The notes below the pieces were generated by a model. The model had not been told where the DNA came from. It made no database searches and saw nothing but the letters and a program-made list of their open reading frames with translations. Both the position numbers and the translations under genes were made by a program. Shown here in pieces: positions 1 to 7,544 of a stretch of 14,062 nucleotides of DNA. Where the stretch lies: the NCBI GenBank assembly GCA_964570205.1, contig CAZMXI010000132.1:1-14062 (forward strand), written 5' to 3'. The first letter of the stretch is position 1, and every line of letters starts with the position of its first letter. This DNA comes from CAZMXI01 sp964570205. GTDB lineage: Bacteria > Planctomycetota > Phycisphaerae > Tepidisphaerales > Tepidisphaeraceae.

Positions 1-340
1 GCAAGAGGGCGGGATTGGGGTTTTGGCTACGCTGGAGGGGTAGGCGGGGGGTTGGGGCGGGGTGGTTTGGGCGGCGCCCAGGGCGCGGAGGCGTGCGGCG
101 GGGGCGATGCCGCGGGGGCATGATCCGGGCAGGTTGCTTCTCTGGAGCACGGCCACGCCGCTGGTGAGGTTTGCGCGTAGACAAAGGTCACTGGCGGCTG
201 CTGTGAACCATGGGACAGCGCAACAGCCCGCGCGCATTCTGAGCAGTGCATGGGAACGGCGGAAGAGATCATGGAGGCCCATTCACCGCCGGCAGATGCA
301 GGGGTGAAGGCGGGAGGATGAGCATGGCTTTGTGGACGCG
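1..340. other. G-rich stretch with no supported gene
   Basis: I find no convincing gene here. The open frames on both strands are low-complexity, rich in Pro/Arg or Gly/Arg, have no recognisable motif, and partly lie antisense to or over the end of the glycosidase gene that stops at 341. A plus-strand frame open from the left edge to the TAG at 41-43 could be the last 13 codons of a gene lying outside the window, but that is too little to call. The first 75 bases are very G-rich on the plus strand. A six-base inverted repeat (TTCACC/GGTGAA) near 281-306 has a 15-base loop and no T-tract, so it is not a convincing terminator. Confidence 0.5.
37..62 (+). other. Potential four-tier G-quadruplex
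   Basis: Four runs of at least four G lie close together on the plus strand: 37-40, 46-51, 54-57 and 59-62, separated by loops of 5, 2 and 1 bases. This fits the usual quadruplex pattern and is stronger than the common three-G version. Further G runs flank it at 7-9, 11-13 and 17-20. Function is unknown; it lies about 280 bases beyond the stop of the minus-strand glycosidase gene. Confidence 0.5.
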
Positions 341-1819
341 TTACCGGGTTCGCTTGAGGTAGAGCACCGCCGCGCCGGCATGCGGTGACTGGAATCGTGT
401 GGTGCCGCCGCGCGACTCGATCTGTTGGGTTCCGAAATCGGCGCCCTCGCGGACATCGAACCATTCAAACTGGTACGGACCGGCCTGCAACTCCACCGAG
501 AAGGCCTCGCCGGGCTTGGGCTGGTAGACCAGATACTCAGCGCCGGGGGCGGCCAGGCAATAGCCCGTGGAGGCGAGCTTGGGGCTCGGAACCATCGCCG
601 CCAGGTTCATGCGCTCGGCAAAGCGGCGGGTTTGGCCCATGGCGGTGCGGGAGGCCAGATGGCCAGGGTCTTTCGTGGTCACCGGCACCTGGCTCCCTGA
701 GTCGATCGGGACCTGCTCCATCAGGATCGGGTTGTACCCCCGGCAGAAGGCTTTCCAGACCCAGTCCCGGCCGAACGCGGGGTCTTTCAGGATGGTCAGA
801 ACGAACCAGTGATCCGAATCCAGCAGGCTCACCTTGCGCCCATCGGCAATCGGCAGATCGCCGATGACTTCCTTGTCGCTCACCTGCGGCGCTACCCACT
901 CAGCATCGCTGGCGTGAAGCATGCGGTTGTCCTGCCTGGGATTCTCCCCCCACAGGGCGGTCATTCCGACGGGGTGTTGTTTGGGCTTGCTCTTCTCGCA
1001 TTCGTGGATGAACCGGATCAGGTGATACTGCCACTGCTTGCTGGATACATCACTTTCGTTGGAGATTTCGTAGAGGACGTTGTCCAGATCGTAGACTGTG
1101 TCGATCACCTTGCGGACGTACGCCTCCTGAAGCTGCGTAATCTCCTTGATCTCCAGCGTCTGGGTCTCCAGCCCCTTGCCGTCGCGGTTGGGGTCGCCGT
1201 CGATGCCGTTGGCATTATTGGCGGCGTTGAAGGGGCTGCCTTGCCAGCCGCCGGTGCATTCATAGTAGCCACCGAACAGCATGATGCTGACGTAGATGCC
1301 GCGGTCACCAGCGGCGACGACGCGCTGACGCAGCCGGTCGAAATAGCGCTGGTTGAAGCGAGTCAGGTCGAACTTCAGTTTGCCGTCCAAGGCCATTTCC
1401 TGACCGCAGCGTTCCCAGGCAAGCGGGCCGGCGTGCAGCACACGCTTGTCGCCATAGTCGTGATACCAGGTGACGTGCCGGCTCCAAAGGCGGATGAAGT
1501 TGTGGTTATTCCTCTCCAGAAAGTCGAGGTACCAATCGAAATCGAAGGCTGGCAGCGGGTCCTTCGGGCCTCGGTCGATCAGATTAGGCCAGGTGTGCGA
1601 GCCCGTCAGGTACACCGCCTTCAGCAAACCTTCGGCATTCCTGGTGCCGTCGGTGAAGTAGCAGGGGTTCTGCGGGTGGACCCGAAGAGGTCCTGGGGCT
1701 GGTGATGCCGCCTCGACACGGGCCACAATGATCATGGACGCCGCTGGCGGCAGCAGAGCGTGCAAGAGAAAGGCGGCCAGGGGCAGTCCGGATTGGAGAC
1801 GATAGAACTCTAAGCCCAT
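341..1819 (-). CDS. Secreted glycoside-hydrolase-like protein (TIM barrel plus C-terminal collagen-binding-type domain)
   Basis: A 492-residue exported protein. Residues about 11-38 are hydrophobic and end in a small-residue cleavage region (VEAASP), so a Sec signal peptide is likely. The body resembles clan GH-A, DUF4038/apiosidase-like TIM barrels. An early NNHNFIRLWSRH segment (104-115) is followed by ISNESD (252-257), whose N254-E255 pair is in the place of the acid/base in this clan. PILMEQ (364-369) offers E368 as a candidate nucleophile. Residues about 418-490 (EYLVYQPKPGE, WFDVREG) match the all-beta putative collagen-binding domain often found at the C-terminus of planctomycete glycosidases. 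The ATG start has an AGGAG five bases upstream (1825-1829). The substrate cannot be told from sequence; a plant or algal side-chain sugar is a guess. The gene stands alone, divergent from the membrane-protein gene. Confidence 0.85.
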   Translation of the reverse strand: MGLEFYRLQSGLPLAAFLLHALLPPAASMIIVARVEAASPAPGPLRVHPQNPCYFTDGTRNAEGLLKAVYLTGSHTWPNLIDRGPKDPLPAFDFDWYLDFLERNNHNFIRLWSRHVTWYHDYGDKRVLHAGPLAWERCGQEMALDGKLKFDLTRFNQRYFDRLRQRVVAAGDRGIYVSIMLFGGYYECTGGWQGSPFNAANNANGIDGDPNRDGKGLETQTLEIKEITQLQEAYVRKVIDTVYDLDNVLYEISNESDVSSKQWQYHLIRFIHECEKSKPKQHPVGMTALWGENPRQDNRMLHASDAEWVAPQVSDKEVIGDLPIADGRKVSLLDSDHWFVLTILKDPAFGRDWVWKAFCRGYNPILMEQVPIDSGSQVPVTTKDPGHLASRTAMGQTRRFAERMNLAAMVPSPKLASTGYCLAAPGAEYLVYQPKPGEAFSVELQAGPYQFEWFDVREGADFGTQQIESRGGTTRFQSPHAGAAVLYLKRTR

Positions 1820-2005
1820 GGATACTCCTACCTGGGAACAGGCGATTTGTGGTATTTGTGATGTAGTTCCTTGAGTGTTGAACCGGATGGCGGGGGAACC
1901 GGATGCGAGACTTCAGGATGGCCCCCCCGTCATCGGAGGCGTTGATGCCTGCGAGCCGGCCGCGGGGTTTGTTATTCGGGGGGGCGGGGATATCATCCTC
2001 CGCTT

Positions 2006-2587
2006 ATGACCGAGTACCAGCTCATCCAGACCATCTACTGGTTGGCGTTGTCCACCTGGTTCGGTGGGGCGTTGTTCGTGGCGATCGCGGCGCCGGTCAT
2101 TCACCGGACGCTGCGCGAGGCCAATCCCATACTTCCCAATGTGTTGTCGGTCAACCTGGAGCACGAGCACGGCAACCTGCTGGCCGGGTCGGTGGTGGGG
2201 AACCTGCTGCGCATGCTCGGGCCGGTTCAGTTCACATGCGCTGCGGTGATCCTGCTGATGCTGCTGGGGCAGTGGCTGGTGCTCTATCGCGAGGCGGCGC
2301 AGCTTCAGGTCATCTATGGCGAGGACTGGGGGAGGGTGGTTCCGGCGATCGTGCGGTCGTGCCTGTTCATCATCGCGGTGGTGCTGCTGATGTACGACCG
2401 GCGGATCGTCTGGCCGCGGGCGTGGACGTATCGGCAGGAGTACATCGATCACGCCGACGAGCCGGAGATCGCGAACCCGGCCAAGGACATGTTCGATCGA
2501 TATCATCGCGAGAGCGTGCGGGTGCTGCTGATCATCATCGGGGTGTTGTCGCTGATGATCGTGTTCAGCAGCCCTGCGAGGCCTTAA
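2006..2587 (+). CDS. DUF4149 / TMEM205-like four-helix membrane protein
   Basis: A 193-residue integral membrane protein with four hydrophobic segments, at about 9-31, 68-93, 110-130 and 171-189. The first helix contains ALSTWFGGALFVAIAAP, the pattern typical of the DUF4149/TMEM205-like family, and the family's length fits. The biochemical role of this family in bacteria is not established. The loop between helices 3 and 4 is charged and aromatic (RRIVWPRAWTYRQEY). No good ribosome-binding site is visible; the G-rich GGGGCGGGG lies too far upstream, so the start rests on the hydrophobic N-terminus. The nth gene begins 25 bases downstream, so the two are probably cotranscribed, although no functional link is obvious. 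Confidence 0.75.
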   Translation: MTEYQLIQTIYWLALSTWFGGALFVAIAAPVIHRTLREANPILPNVLSVNLEHEHGNLLAGSVVGNLLRMLGPVQFTCAAVILLMLLGQWLVLYREAAQLQVIYGEDWGRVVPAIVRSCLFIIAVVLLMYDRRIVWPRAWTYRQEYIDHADEPEIANPAKDMFDRYHRESVRVLLIIIGVLSLMIVFSSPARP

Positions 2588-2612
2588 CCGCGGCAGGCGA
2601 GGCACCAGGACC

Positions 2613-3290
2613 ATGGCCCGGACGACGACCACGAAGTTCCAGCAGCGCATCGACCGCATGTCGGCCATTCTGCCGCTGCTCAAGCAGGCTTATCCGGATG
2701 CCCGGTGCAGCCTGGATCACGCCAACCCACTGGAACTGCTGGTGGCGACGATTCTGTCGGCGCAGTGCACCGACGAGCGGGTGAACATCGTCACGAAGAG
2801 CCTGTTTCGCAAGTACCGGTCGGCCAAGGCCCTGGCGGATGCGCCGCAGGAGGAGTTGGAGAAGGATATCCAGTCCACCGGCTTCTATCGCAACAAGGCC
2901 AAGAGCCTGCGGGGGATGGCGGCAGCGCTGGCCGAGAAGCACGAGGGCAAGGTGCCGCGGACGATGGATGAGTTGACAGCGCTGCCGGGGGTTGGGCGGA
3001 AGACGGCCAACGTGGTACTGGGCAACGCGTATCGGCAGAGCGAGGGGGTCGTTGTGGATACGCACGTGGGGCGGCTGGCGCAGCGGCTGGGACTGACGGA
3101 GCAGACGGACCCGGAGAAGATCGAGCGGGACCTGATGCAGGTGGTGCCGAAGGAGGATTGGTGCCTGTGGTCGCACCTGCTGATCTATCACGGGCGGAAG
3201 ATCTGCCAGGCGCGCAAGCCCAAGTGCCCGGAGTGCCCGCTGCTGGCGCATTGCCCGGCGGGGCAGAAACTGATGCGGTCGGCGTCATAG
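2613..3290 (+). CDS. nth: Endonuclease III (DNA glycosylase/AP lyase)
   Basis: A 225-residue bifunctional glycosylase of base-excision repair. It removes oxidised pyrimidines and cleaves the abasic site by beta-elimination. All key elements are visible: SAQCTDERVN (49-58), the helix-hairpin-helix LPGVGRKTANVVL (124-136) with catalytic Lys130, and VVDTHVGRLAQRLG (147-160) with catalytic Asp149. The iron-sulfur cluster cysteines are C198, C205, C208 and C214 in the canonical C-x6-C-x2-C-x5-C spacing. The length is normal for the family. The start is ATG with a GGCGAGG purine stretch upstream. It follows the DUF4149 gene by 25 bases and ends 8 bases from the convergent LOG gene, with no terminator hairpin between them. 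Confidence 0.97.
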   Translation: MARTTTTKFQQRIDRMSAILPLLKQAYPDARCSLDHANPLELLVATILSAQCTDERVNIVTKSLFRKYRSAKALADAPQEELEKDIQSTGFYRNKAKSLRGMAAALAEKHEGKVPRTMDELTALPGVGRKTANVVLGNAYRQSEGVVVDTHVGRLAQRLGLTEQTDPEKIERDLMQVVPKEDWCLWSHLLIYHGRKICQARKPKCPECPLLAHCPAGQKLMRSAS

Positions 3291-3298
3291 GGCCGCGA

Positions 3299-4390
3299 TT
3301 ACGGCAGGTCGTTGAGGTGGTTGATCAAGAGGCGGAGCCGGCCCTGATCGCGGCGGTTGAAGCGGAAGACGAGACGGGCGAGGCCGGCCAGGGCGGGTTC
3401 ATCTTCTTCGACCGGAAGGGGGCCGCTGAGGCGGAAGCCGCCGCTGACGCACAGGTCGGCGAACTGCCGGTTGATACCGTCGAGTTGGACATCGGTCGGC
3501 CGGCGTTTGAGGCGGATGGCCAGTTCATCGCGGACCACGCGCACGCTGTGGTAATTGTCGTAGAAGTGGGTGAGCTCGTGGACGGCCTCGTCGAGATTAT
3601 CGGTGACCTTGAACAGGTGCATGTCTTCATCGCTGATGAGGCCGCGGCGGAGCAGTTCGTTCTGGGTGTAGTCGAGCCAGGCTTTCCAATAGTCGCCGCC
3701 GGGGTGATCGACGAAGACGACCGGCATGGGGACGGACTTGCCGGTCTGGATGAGCGTGAGCACCTCGAAGCCTTCATCCATGGTGCCAAAGCCCCCGGGG
3801 AACAGGGCCAGGCCGTTGGATGAGCGGACGAACATGAGCTTGCGGGTGAAGAAGTACTTGAAGTTGATGAGCTTGGGGTCGTTGGCGATGTGGATGTTGG
3901 CGGCCTGCTCGAAGGGGAGGCGGATGGCCAGGCCGAAGGAGGGCTCAGCCCCAGCGCCGCCGTGGCCGGCCGCCATGATGCCGCCGCCAGCGCCGGTGAT
4001 GACCATCCAGCCGGCGTCGGCCATTCGGCGGGCGAACTGGGCGCACTGGATGTAGTCGGGGTGGTCCTCGGGCGTGCGGGCGGAGCCGAAGATGCTGACC
4101 TTGTGGATGGCGTGGTAGGGGGCGAAGACCTTGAGAGCGTAGCGGATCTCCTTCATGGACTTGTTGATGAGCTTCATGTCGCCGCGATTGGTCTGGTCGC
4201 GCAGGAGCTTCATGGCGGTTTCGACCATTTCGGCGACGAGGTCGCCATCGGGCACATCGCGAAGGCGGGAGACGAGCTGGCCGGCCATCGCCTGCACGTC
4301 CGCCAATTCGCCATCCGCCACCTTGTGCGGGGTTTCGATCGATTCCTGGGTTTGCTCGAGGTTTTCAACGAAGTCGTCGGTCTTTTCCAA
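3299..4390 (-). CDS. LOG-family (TIGR00730-like) nucleotide phosphoribohydrolase, long form
   Basis: A 363-residue cytoplasmic Rossmann-fold protein of the lysine-decarboxylase-like/LOG family, whose studied members release the base from nucleoside 5'-monophosphates. The family signature is clear: IFGSARTPEDHPDY (100-113), VITGAGGGIMAAGHGGA (130-146), TRKLMF (182-187) and PGGFGTMDE (198-206), which carry the nucleotide-binding glycines and the catalytic Arg183/Glu206 pair. It is longer than the roughly 190-residue short LOG proteins, with an acidic helical N-terminus (1-95) and a basic C-terminus. It is shorter than E. coli PpnN and does not obviously share its flanking domains, so its substrate should not be assumed. 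The start is TTG, chosen for the AGGAG six bases upstream. It converges on nth and diverges from the AAA/DUF4276 operon. Confidence 0.9.
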   Translation of the reverse strand: MEKTDDFVENLEQTQESIETPHKVADGELADVQAMAGQLVSRLRDVPDGDLVAEMVETAMKLLRDQTNRGDMKLINKSMKEIRYALKVFAPYHAIHKVSIFGSARTPEDHPDYIQCAQFARRMADAGWMVITGAGGGIMAAGHGGAGAEPSFGLAIRLPFEQAANIHIANDPKLINFKYFFTRKLMFVRSSNGLALFPGGFGTMDEGFEVLTLIQTGKSVPMPVVFVDHPGGDYWKAWLDYTQNELLRRGLISDEDMHLFKVTDNLDEAVHELTHFYDNYHSVRVVRDELAIRLKRRPTDVQLDGINRQFADLCVSGGFRLSGPLPVEEDEPALAGLARLVFRFNRRDQGRLRLLINHLNDLP

Positions 4391-4396
4391 GTGTTT

Positions 4397-4401
4397 CTCC
4401 T
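4397..4401 (-). promoter_or_regulatory. Ribosome-binding site fixing the TTG start of the LOG gene
   Basis: On the minus strand AAAAGGAGAAACAC precedes TTG, so AGGAG sits six bases from the codon. No ATG lies in frame near it; the next in-frame Met is residue 35. This makes the TTG start well supported. Confidence 0.75.
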
Positions 4402-4457
4402 TTTGCGCTACGTGGTTATGATACGCGCGGACAGGCTGCCGAGAATGCTGTTTCGTC

Positions 4458-4463
4458 TATAAT
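4458..4463 (+). promoter_or_regulatory. Candidate -10 box of the AAA/DUF4276 operon
   Basis: A perfect TATAAT stands 74 bases before the ATPase start. The hexamers at the usual 16-18 base spacing upstream are poor -35 matches, so the call rests on the -10 box alone. Transcription from it would give a leader of about 68 bases. Confidence 0.4.
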
Positions 4464-4537
4464 GTGGAAGCGGGATAGCTCGTGCTCCTGCCTGTCGGGA
4501 GAATTTCCAGGCGCATCGCCGCGCACCGGAGCAATCC

Positions 4538-5725
4538 ATGATCCAGCACTTCCGCGTACAGAACTACAAGGCCTTGCGGGATGTCAGCCTCAACCTGCTT
4601 CCGATGAGCGTCCTGATCGGCCCGAATGACAGCGGCAAGACGAGCATCACCGAAGCCCTGGCGGCACTTTGTCGGAGCGTGGATCATCCCCTGCACGAAG
4701 CGTTTCTGGGCCCTTGGGAGGGCAATGCCCTGGTGTGGCAAGGAGCGCCTGATGAGCCGGTTGCATTTGAGGCCGTCATTGCGTCAGGGCTTGAACGGAT
4801 TGAGTACAGGCTGGCCTGCCGATTCGCTCCCCGGGGGCGCAAGGTGGCATGGGAAAGGGAGACCGCCCGAACAGAGAACCGATCAGTGGATCTTCCTCGA
4901 TACAGCGACACATGTTCCGTCGTGCAACAGTCGGCGGCGACTGGGCAAAGCCATTTTTCCGAAGAGGTGCGATTGGCATCGAAGGCCATCCACGATGCGC
5001 TGAGCGGAGTACATTATTACCGTTGGGACCCGCGGTTTTTGGCTCTGCCAGTCGCACCCGATACGCGACGACGGTATCGGATGGAGGCCACTGGCTTCGG
5101 TCTGGCGCTATGCCTTGATGAGATTCTGGGTTTTGACCGCGCTCGTTTCGATGAGTTGGAGCAGCGATTCCGCGCCATTTTCCCGCAGGTCAAATCGATC
5201 AAGCTCGTTTCCGAAACCGCATACAAATCGCCACCAGAGGATGCACGGGAGGTTCCGATGCTGCAGCCCTCTGACGGCAAGGGGGTGTATCTTCAGTTAA
5301 CCACAGGCGGACTCGTGTCGGCCGCTCAAATCTCGGACGGGATGTTGCTGATCCTCGCCTACCTGACGGTTCTTCACCTGCCACAGCCTCCTCGCCTGAT
5401 CTTGATCGAAGAGCCGGAGAACGGAATTCATCCGAAGCGATTGCAGGATGTGCTCACAATCGTCCGTGGCCTGGTGGAAGAGCAGCGACACACACAGGTG
5501 GTGTTAACGACCCACTCGCCGTATGTGGTGGATCTCTTTGTTCCGGAGGAAGTCCATCTCTGCCGCAAGCAGGAGGATGGAACAGTGGCGGTTCATCACC
5601 TGTCGCAGAGCCGGTCTGTCCGGGAGCAGCTTGACGTGTTCACTCTGGGCGAAATCTGGACGGCCGAGGGCGACGAGAAGCTGGCGCGGAGCGTCGGTTC
5701 ACAAAAGGGGGAGGGCGATCGATGA
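4538..5725 (+). CDS. AAA/ABC-type ATPase (OLD-like, AAA_21 type), first gene of a candidate defence pair
   Basis: A 395-residue soluble ATPase of the RecF/SMC/OLD type. It opens with the typical beta-strand IQHFRVQNYKALRDV, then the Walker A GPNDSGKTS (28-36). An ISDGML segment (265-270) stands in the ABC-signature place, followed by Walker B LILIEEPENGIHP (287-299) with catalytic Glu292 after the first acidic residues, and the H-loop TTHSPYVVDLF (324-334). There is no nuclease domain in this protein; the downstream Toprim-like partner would supply it. GGAG at 4528-4531, six bases upstream, supports the ATG. The stop overlaps the next gene's start as ATGA, implying translational coupling. Family knowledge: such ATPases paired with Toprim proteins often act in phage defence (for example PARIS). 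That this pair does so is inference. Confidence 0.9.
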   Translation: MIQHFRVQNYKALRDVSLNLLPMSVLIGPNDSGKTSITEALAALCRSVDHPLHEAFLGPWEGNALVWQGAPDEPVAFEAVIASGLERIEYRLACRFAPRGRKVAWERETARTENRSVDLPRYSDTCSVVQQSAATGQSHFSEEVRLASKAIHDALSGVHYYRWDPRFLALPVAPDTRRRYRMEATGFGLALCLDEILGFDRARFDELEQRFRAIFPQVKSIKLVSETAYKSPPEDAREVPMLQPSDGKGVYLQLTTGGLVSAAQISDGMLLILAYLTVLHLPQPPRLILIEEPENGIHPKRLQDVLTIVRGLVEEQRHTQVVLTTHSPYVVDLFVPEEVHLCRKQEDGTVAVHHLSQSRSVREQLDVFTLGEIWTAEGDEKLARSVGSQKGEGDR

Positions 5726-6297
5726 GGGTCCTGATCGTGGGAGAGGGCAAGCACGAGGGTGGCGGTGCGCTCGAATCGCTTGTGCAGCGGCTTTCCGCCA
5801 AGCCACTTCAGTGCGAGTTCGATCGCGTCGGCCGCAATGACATTCATGCGTACCACGGCAAGGGGCAGGGCTACCTCAAGAAAGCCATTCGTTGGATGCG
5901 TGAGGCGGAGAACCGCGGTTACGACGCCCTGGTGTTCCTGATCGATCAGGACAAATGGCCGGAGCGACGAACCGAACTGAATGCAGCGCAGGAGCACATG
6001 ACCATTGCCCGCATCGCACGCGCGATGGGCGTCGCCATCCGCACATTCGATGCATGGATGCTGGCCGACGAGAGAGCGGTCAGCACTACCCTTGAGTGCG
6101 CGGTGCAGACGCAAGCCGATCCGGAAGCGATGCACGATCCCAAGTCAGTATGCAAGCGGCTGCTGGACGACAGCGGCAGCTCGATCACCCAAGCGGAGAT
6201 GTACGCCAAGATTGCGGACCAAGCCCGGCTGGAAACTCTCGAGCAGCGCTGCCCGCGCGGGTTCGCTCCATTTGCCACTCGTGTTCGCGGGCTGTGA
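5722..6297 (+). CDS. DUF4276 Toprim-like protein, putative nuclease partner of the ATPase
   Basis: A 191-residue protein matching DUF4276. Its N-terminus LIVGEGKHE (4-12) resembles the Toprim first motif, with acidic E8 and E12. LVFLIDQDKW (70-79) supplies the D75-x-D77 metal-site pair. FDAWMLAD (109-116) is the family's hallmark. The C-terminal helix with CPRGFAPFATRVRGL is also typical. Toprim folds with these acids bind Mg2+ and cut or religate nucleic acids, so an effector nuclease is likely but unproven. It starts inside the ATPase stop codon (ATGA) behind a strong GGGGGAGGG stretch, so the two proteins are probably made in fixed ratio and may form one complex. It ends four bases before the convergent GH20-like gene. 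Confidence 0.87.
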   Translation: MRVLIVGEGKHEGGGALESLVQRLSAKPLQCEFDRVGRNDIHAYHGKGQGYLKKAIRWMREAENRGYDALVFLIDQDKWPERRTELNAAQEHMTIARIARAMGVAIRTFDAWMLADERAVSTTLECAVQTQADPEAMHDPKSVCKRLLDDSGSSITQAEMYAKIADQARLETLEQRCPRGFAPFATRVRGL

Positions 6298-6301
6298 CCG
6301 C

Positions 6302-7330
6302 CTACTTACCGGCCTGATACTTCTTGCTTACCGCGAGAAGCGGGGGGAATTCGGTCAGCTTGTCGATGGGGGCCTTGCCCCAGGTTGTGCACATGTGGCC
6401 GAGCATGCGCGGGCCCGCGTGCTGCTGGGCGGAGGCCATCAGGGCTTCGGTGGCGTCCACCTTGTCCCAGCCGCCGGGCCAGACGCGAAAGCCCTTTTGG
6501 ATGAACAGCGGAATGGATGGATAGGCCTCGCGCTTGGTGTAGTGCCAGTCGCACATGATGATGTCCTTGGGGATCAGATCGATGGCCTTGTGCGTGCCGT
6601 TGTCGGCGGCTTCCCACTTGCCGTAGCCGGTGGCCTTGGCATCCAGCAGCCGGTCGGCCCACATGAGCATCTCGACCTTGCGCTGGCCGACCAGGTGCTT
6701 GTGGTAGTCGTTCAATGCCAGGGCGAAGAGCTCGGCGGTGTCCTTGCCCTTGCAGCGCTGGCAATGCTCGGAGCCGATCAGAAAGACTTCATCCATGCCG
6801 ACGTGGAACGCGTCGGCCTCGACGGCGTCGATCAGCTCATCCATGAGGGAGAAGACGATTGGGTTTACTTCCGGGTGCTGGGGGCACCAGCTTCGGCAGT
6901 AGATGCCCTTGTTCTCGGGGAATTGGCCGGGCGTTTCATCAAACTGGGGGTACTTGGTCAAGAGCGGCGCGGTGCGGGCGGCCCAGGACTGATGGCCAAG
7001 GCAGTTGAACTGCGGGATGGGGCGGATCCCGTGATCGCGGAGGGCTTTGGCCAGCCTGCGGGCGGTATCGCGGGTAAGGCCGTTGGAACTGGCAAGCTCC
7101 GGGTGGGACTTGAAGGCGAAGTTGTAGTTGACCTCGATGACCAGCACATTGACGCCCAGGGCCGAGAGCTTTGGGGCCTGCTGGATCAGGGATTCAGCGG
7201 CCCGGTTGTTGCCGAGCATGATGTGCACGCCGAGCCACGGGACGGCGGGCTTCGCCTCGGCGGCCGACAGGCCCTGGGCGGCGAGGGAAAGCACGGTCGC
7301 CAGAATAACGGTTGTTGTGCATCGCAGCAT
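6302..7330 (-). CDS. Exported glycoside hydrolase family 20-like protein
   Basis: A 342-residue protein with a signal peptide (residues 1 to about 26, ending LSAAEA) and a single TIM-barrel domain like GH20 beta-N-acetylhexosaminidases. The signature AFHVGMDEVF (174-183) contains the adjacent D180-E181 pair. In GH20 the Asp assists the substrate N-acetyl group and the Glu is the general acid. Other pieces fit: QFNCLGHQSW (107-116), LMWADRLL (222-229), CDWHY (260-264) and WPGGWDK (284-290), with tryptophans that line the sugar site. It lacks the usual N-terminal GH20b domain, so activity on chitin-type or glycan GlcNAc is only probable. AAGGA at 7338-7342, seven bases upstream, supports the ATG. 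It follows the secretin on the same strand but is separated from it by a terminator. Confidence 0.82.
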   Translation of the reverse strand: MLRCTTTVILATVLSLAAQGLSAAEAKPAVPWLGVHIMLGNNRAAESLIQQAPKLSALGVNVLVIEVNYNFAFKSHPELASSNGLTRDTARRLAKALRDHGIRPIPQFNCLGHQSWAARTAPLLTKYPQFDETPGQFPENKGIYCRSWCPQHPEVNPIVFSLMDELIDAVEADAFHVGMDEVFLIGSEHCQRCKGKDTAELFALALNDYHKHLVGQRKVEMLMWADRLLDAKATGYGKWEAADNGTHKAIDLIPKDIIMCDWHYTKREAYPSIPLFIQKGFRVWPGGWDKVDATEALMASAQQHAGPRMLGHMCTTWGKAPIDKLTEFPPLLAVSKKYQAGK

Positions 7331-7340
7331 GGTCGTTTCC

Positions 7341-7445
7341 TTACTGGGCGAAGAACGTGGTCATCGAGGCCGGAATCGGCTCAGGGCTCAGTGTCCCGAG
7401 AGCCGTCATCGCGCACGCGCCCGCGGCCAAGATCAACTTCGACAT
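7341..7445 (-). CDS. Possible 34-residue exported or leader peptide upstream of the GH20-like gene
   Basis: A small open frame starts ATG at 7443-7445 and stops TAA at 7341-7343. It reads as a signal-peptide-like sequence (Lys at position 3, then LILAAGACAMTALG) with a Pro-rich and Phe-ending tail. Its stop lies inside the AAGGA ribosome-binding site of the GH20-like gene, so translational coupling is possible. No clear ribosome-binding site precedes it, and the small size makes chance occurrence real. It could instead be the residue of a longer lost signal sequence. Confidence 0.3.
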   Translation of the reverse strand: MSKLILAAGACAMTALGTLSPEPIPASMTTFFAQ

Positions 7446-7472
7446 GGTCAGACCCCGGTTTGTGTCGAGATG

Positions 7473-7509
7473 AAAAAAGAGCCACCGATGTCCTTGTAAC
7501 ATCGGTGGC
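7473..7509 (-). terminator. Rho-independent terminator of the secretin gene
   Basis: Read on the minus strand, GCCACCGATG, a nine-base loop (TTACAAGGA) and CATCGGTGGC form a perfect 10-bp stem. It is followed by TCTTTTTT (T run at 7473-7478). The stem begins 35 bases after the secretin TAG, which makes it a textbook terminator. Confidence 0.85.
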
Positions 7510-7529
7510 CATCGGTGTCTATCGGTGGT
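7500..7529. repeat. Three tandem 10-base units of the CATCGGTGGC type
   Basis: On the plus strand three units follow head to tail: CATCGGTGGC, CATCGGTGTC and TATCGGTGGT. The reverse complement of the first also occurs at 7481-7490 and makes the terminator stem. This looks like a small mobile or slippage-amplified intergenic repeat that has been recruited as a terminator. Confidence 0.6.
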
Positions 7530-7544
7530 TGAATTCTTGTTCTG

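Noticed and set aside
809..1705. A 298-codon plus-strand open frame
   Set aside because: It is antisense to the secreted glycosidase gene and shows no recognisable motif.
1903..2784. A 293-codon plus-strand open frame
   Set aside because: It overlaps both the DUF4149 gene and the start of nth in a different frame. Its low-complexity Arg/Gly/Ala content marks it as a shadow.
5723..5725. Other TGA stops as possible selenocysteine codons
   Set aside because: I read past the TGA stops of the ATPase, DUF4276, GNAT and ABC-2/CPBP genes. None continues with protein-like sequence, and I saw no hairpin of SECIS type after them.
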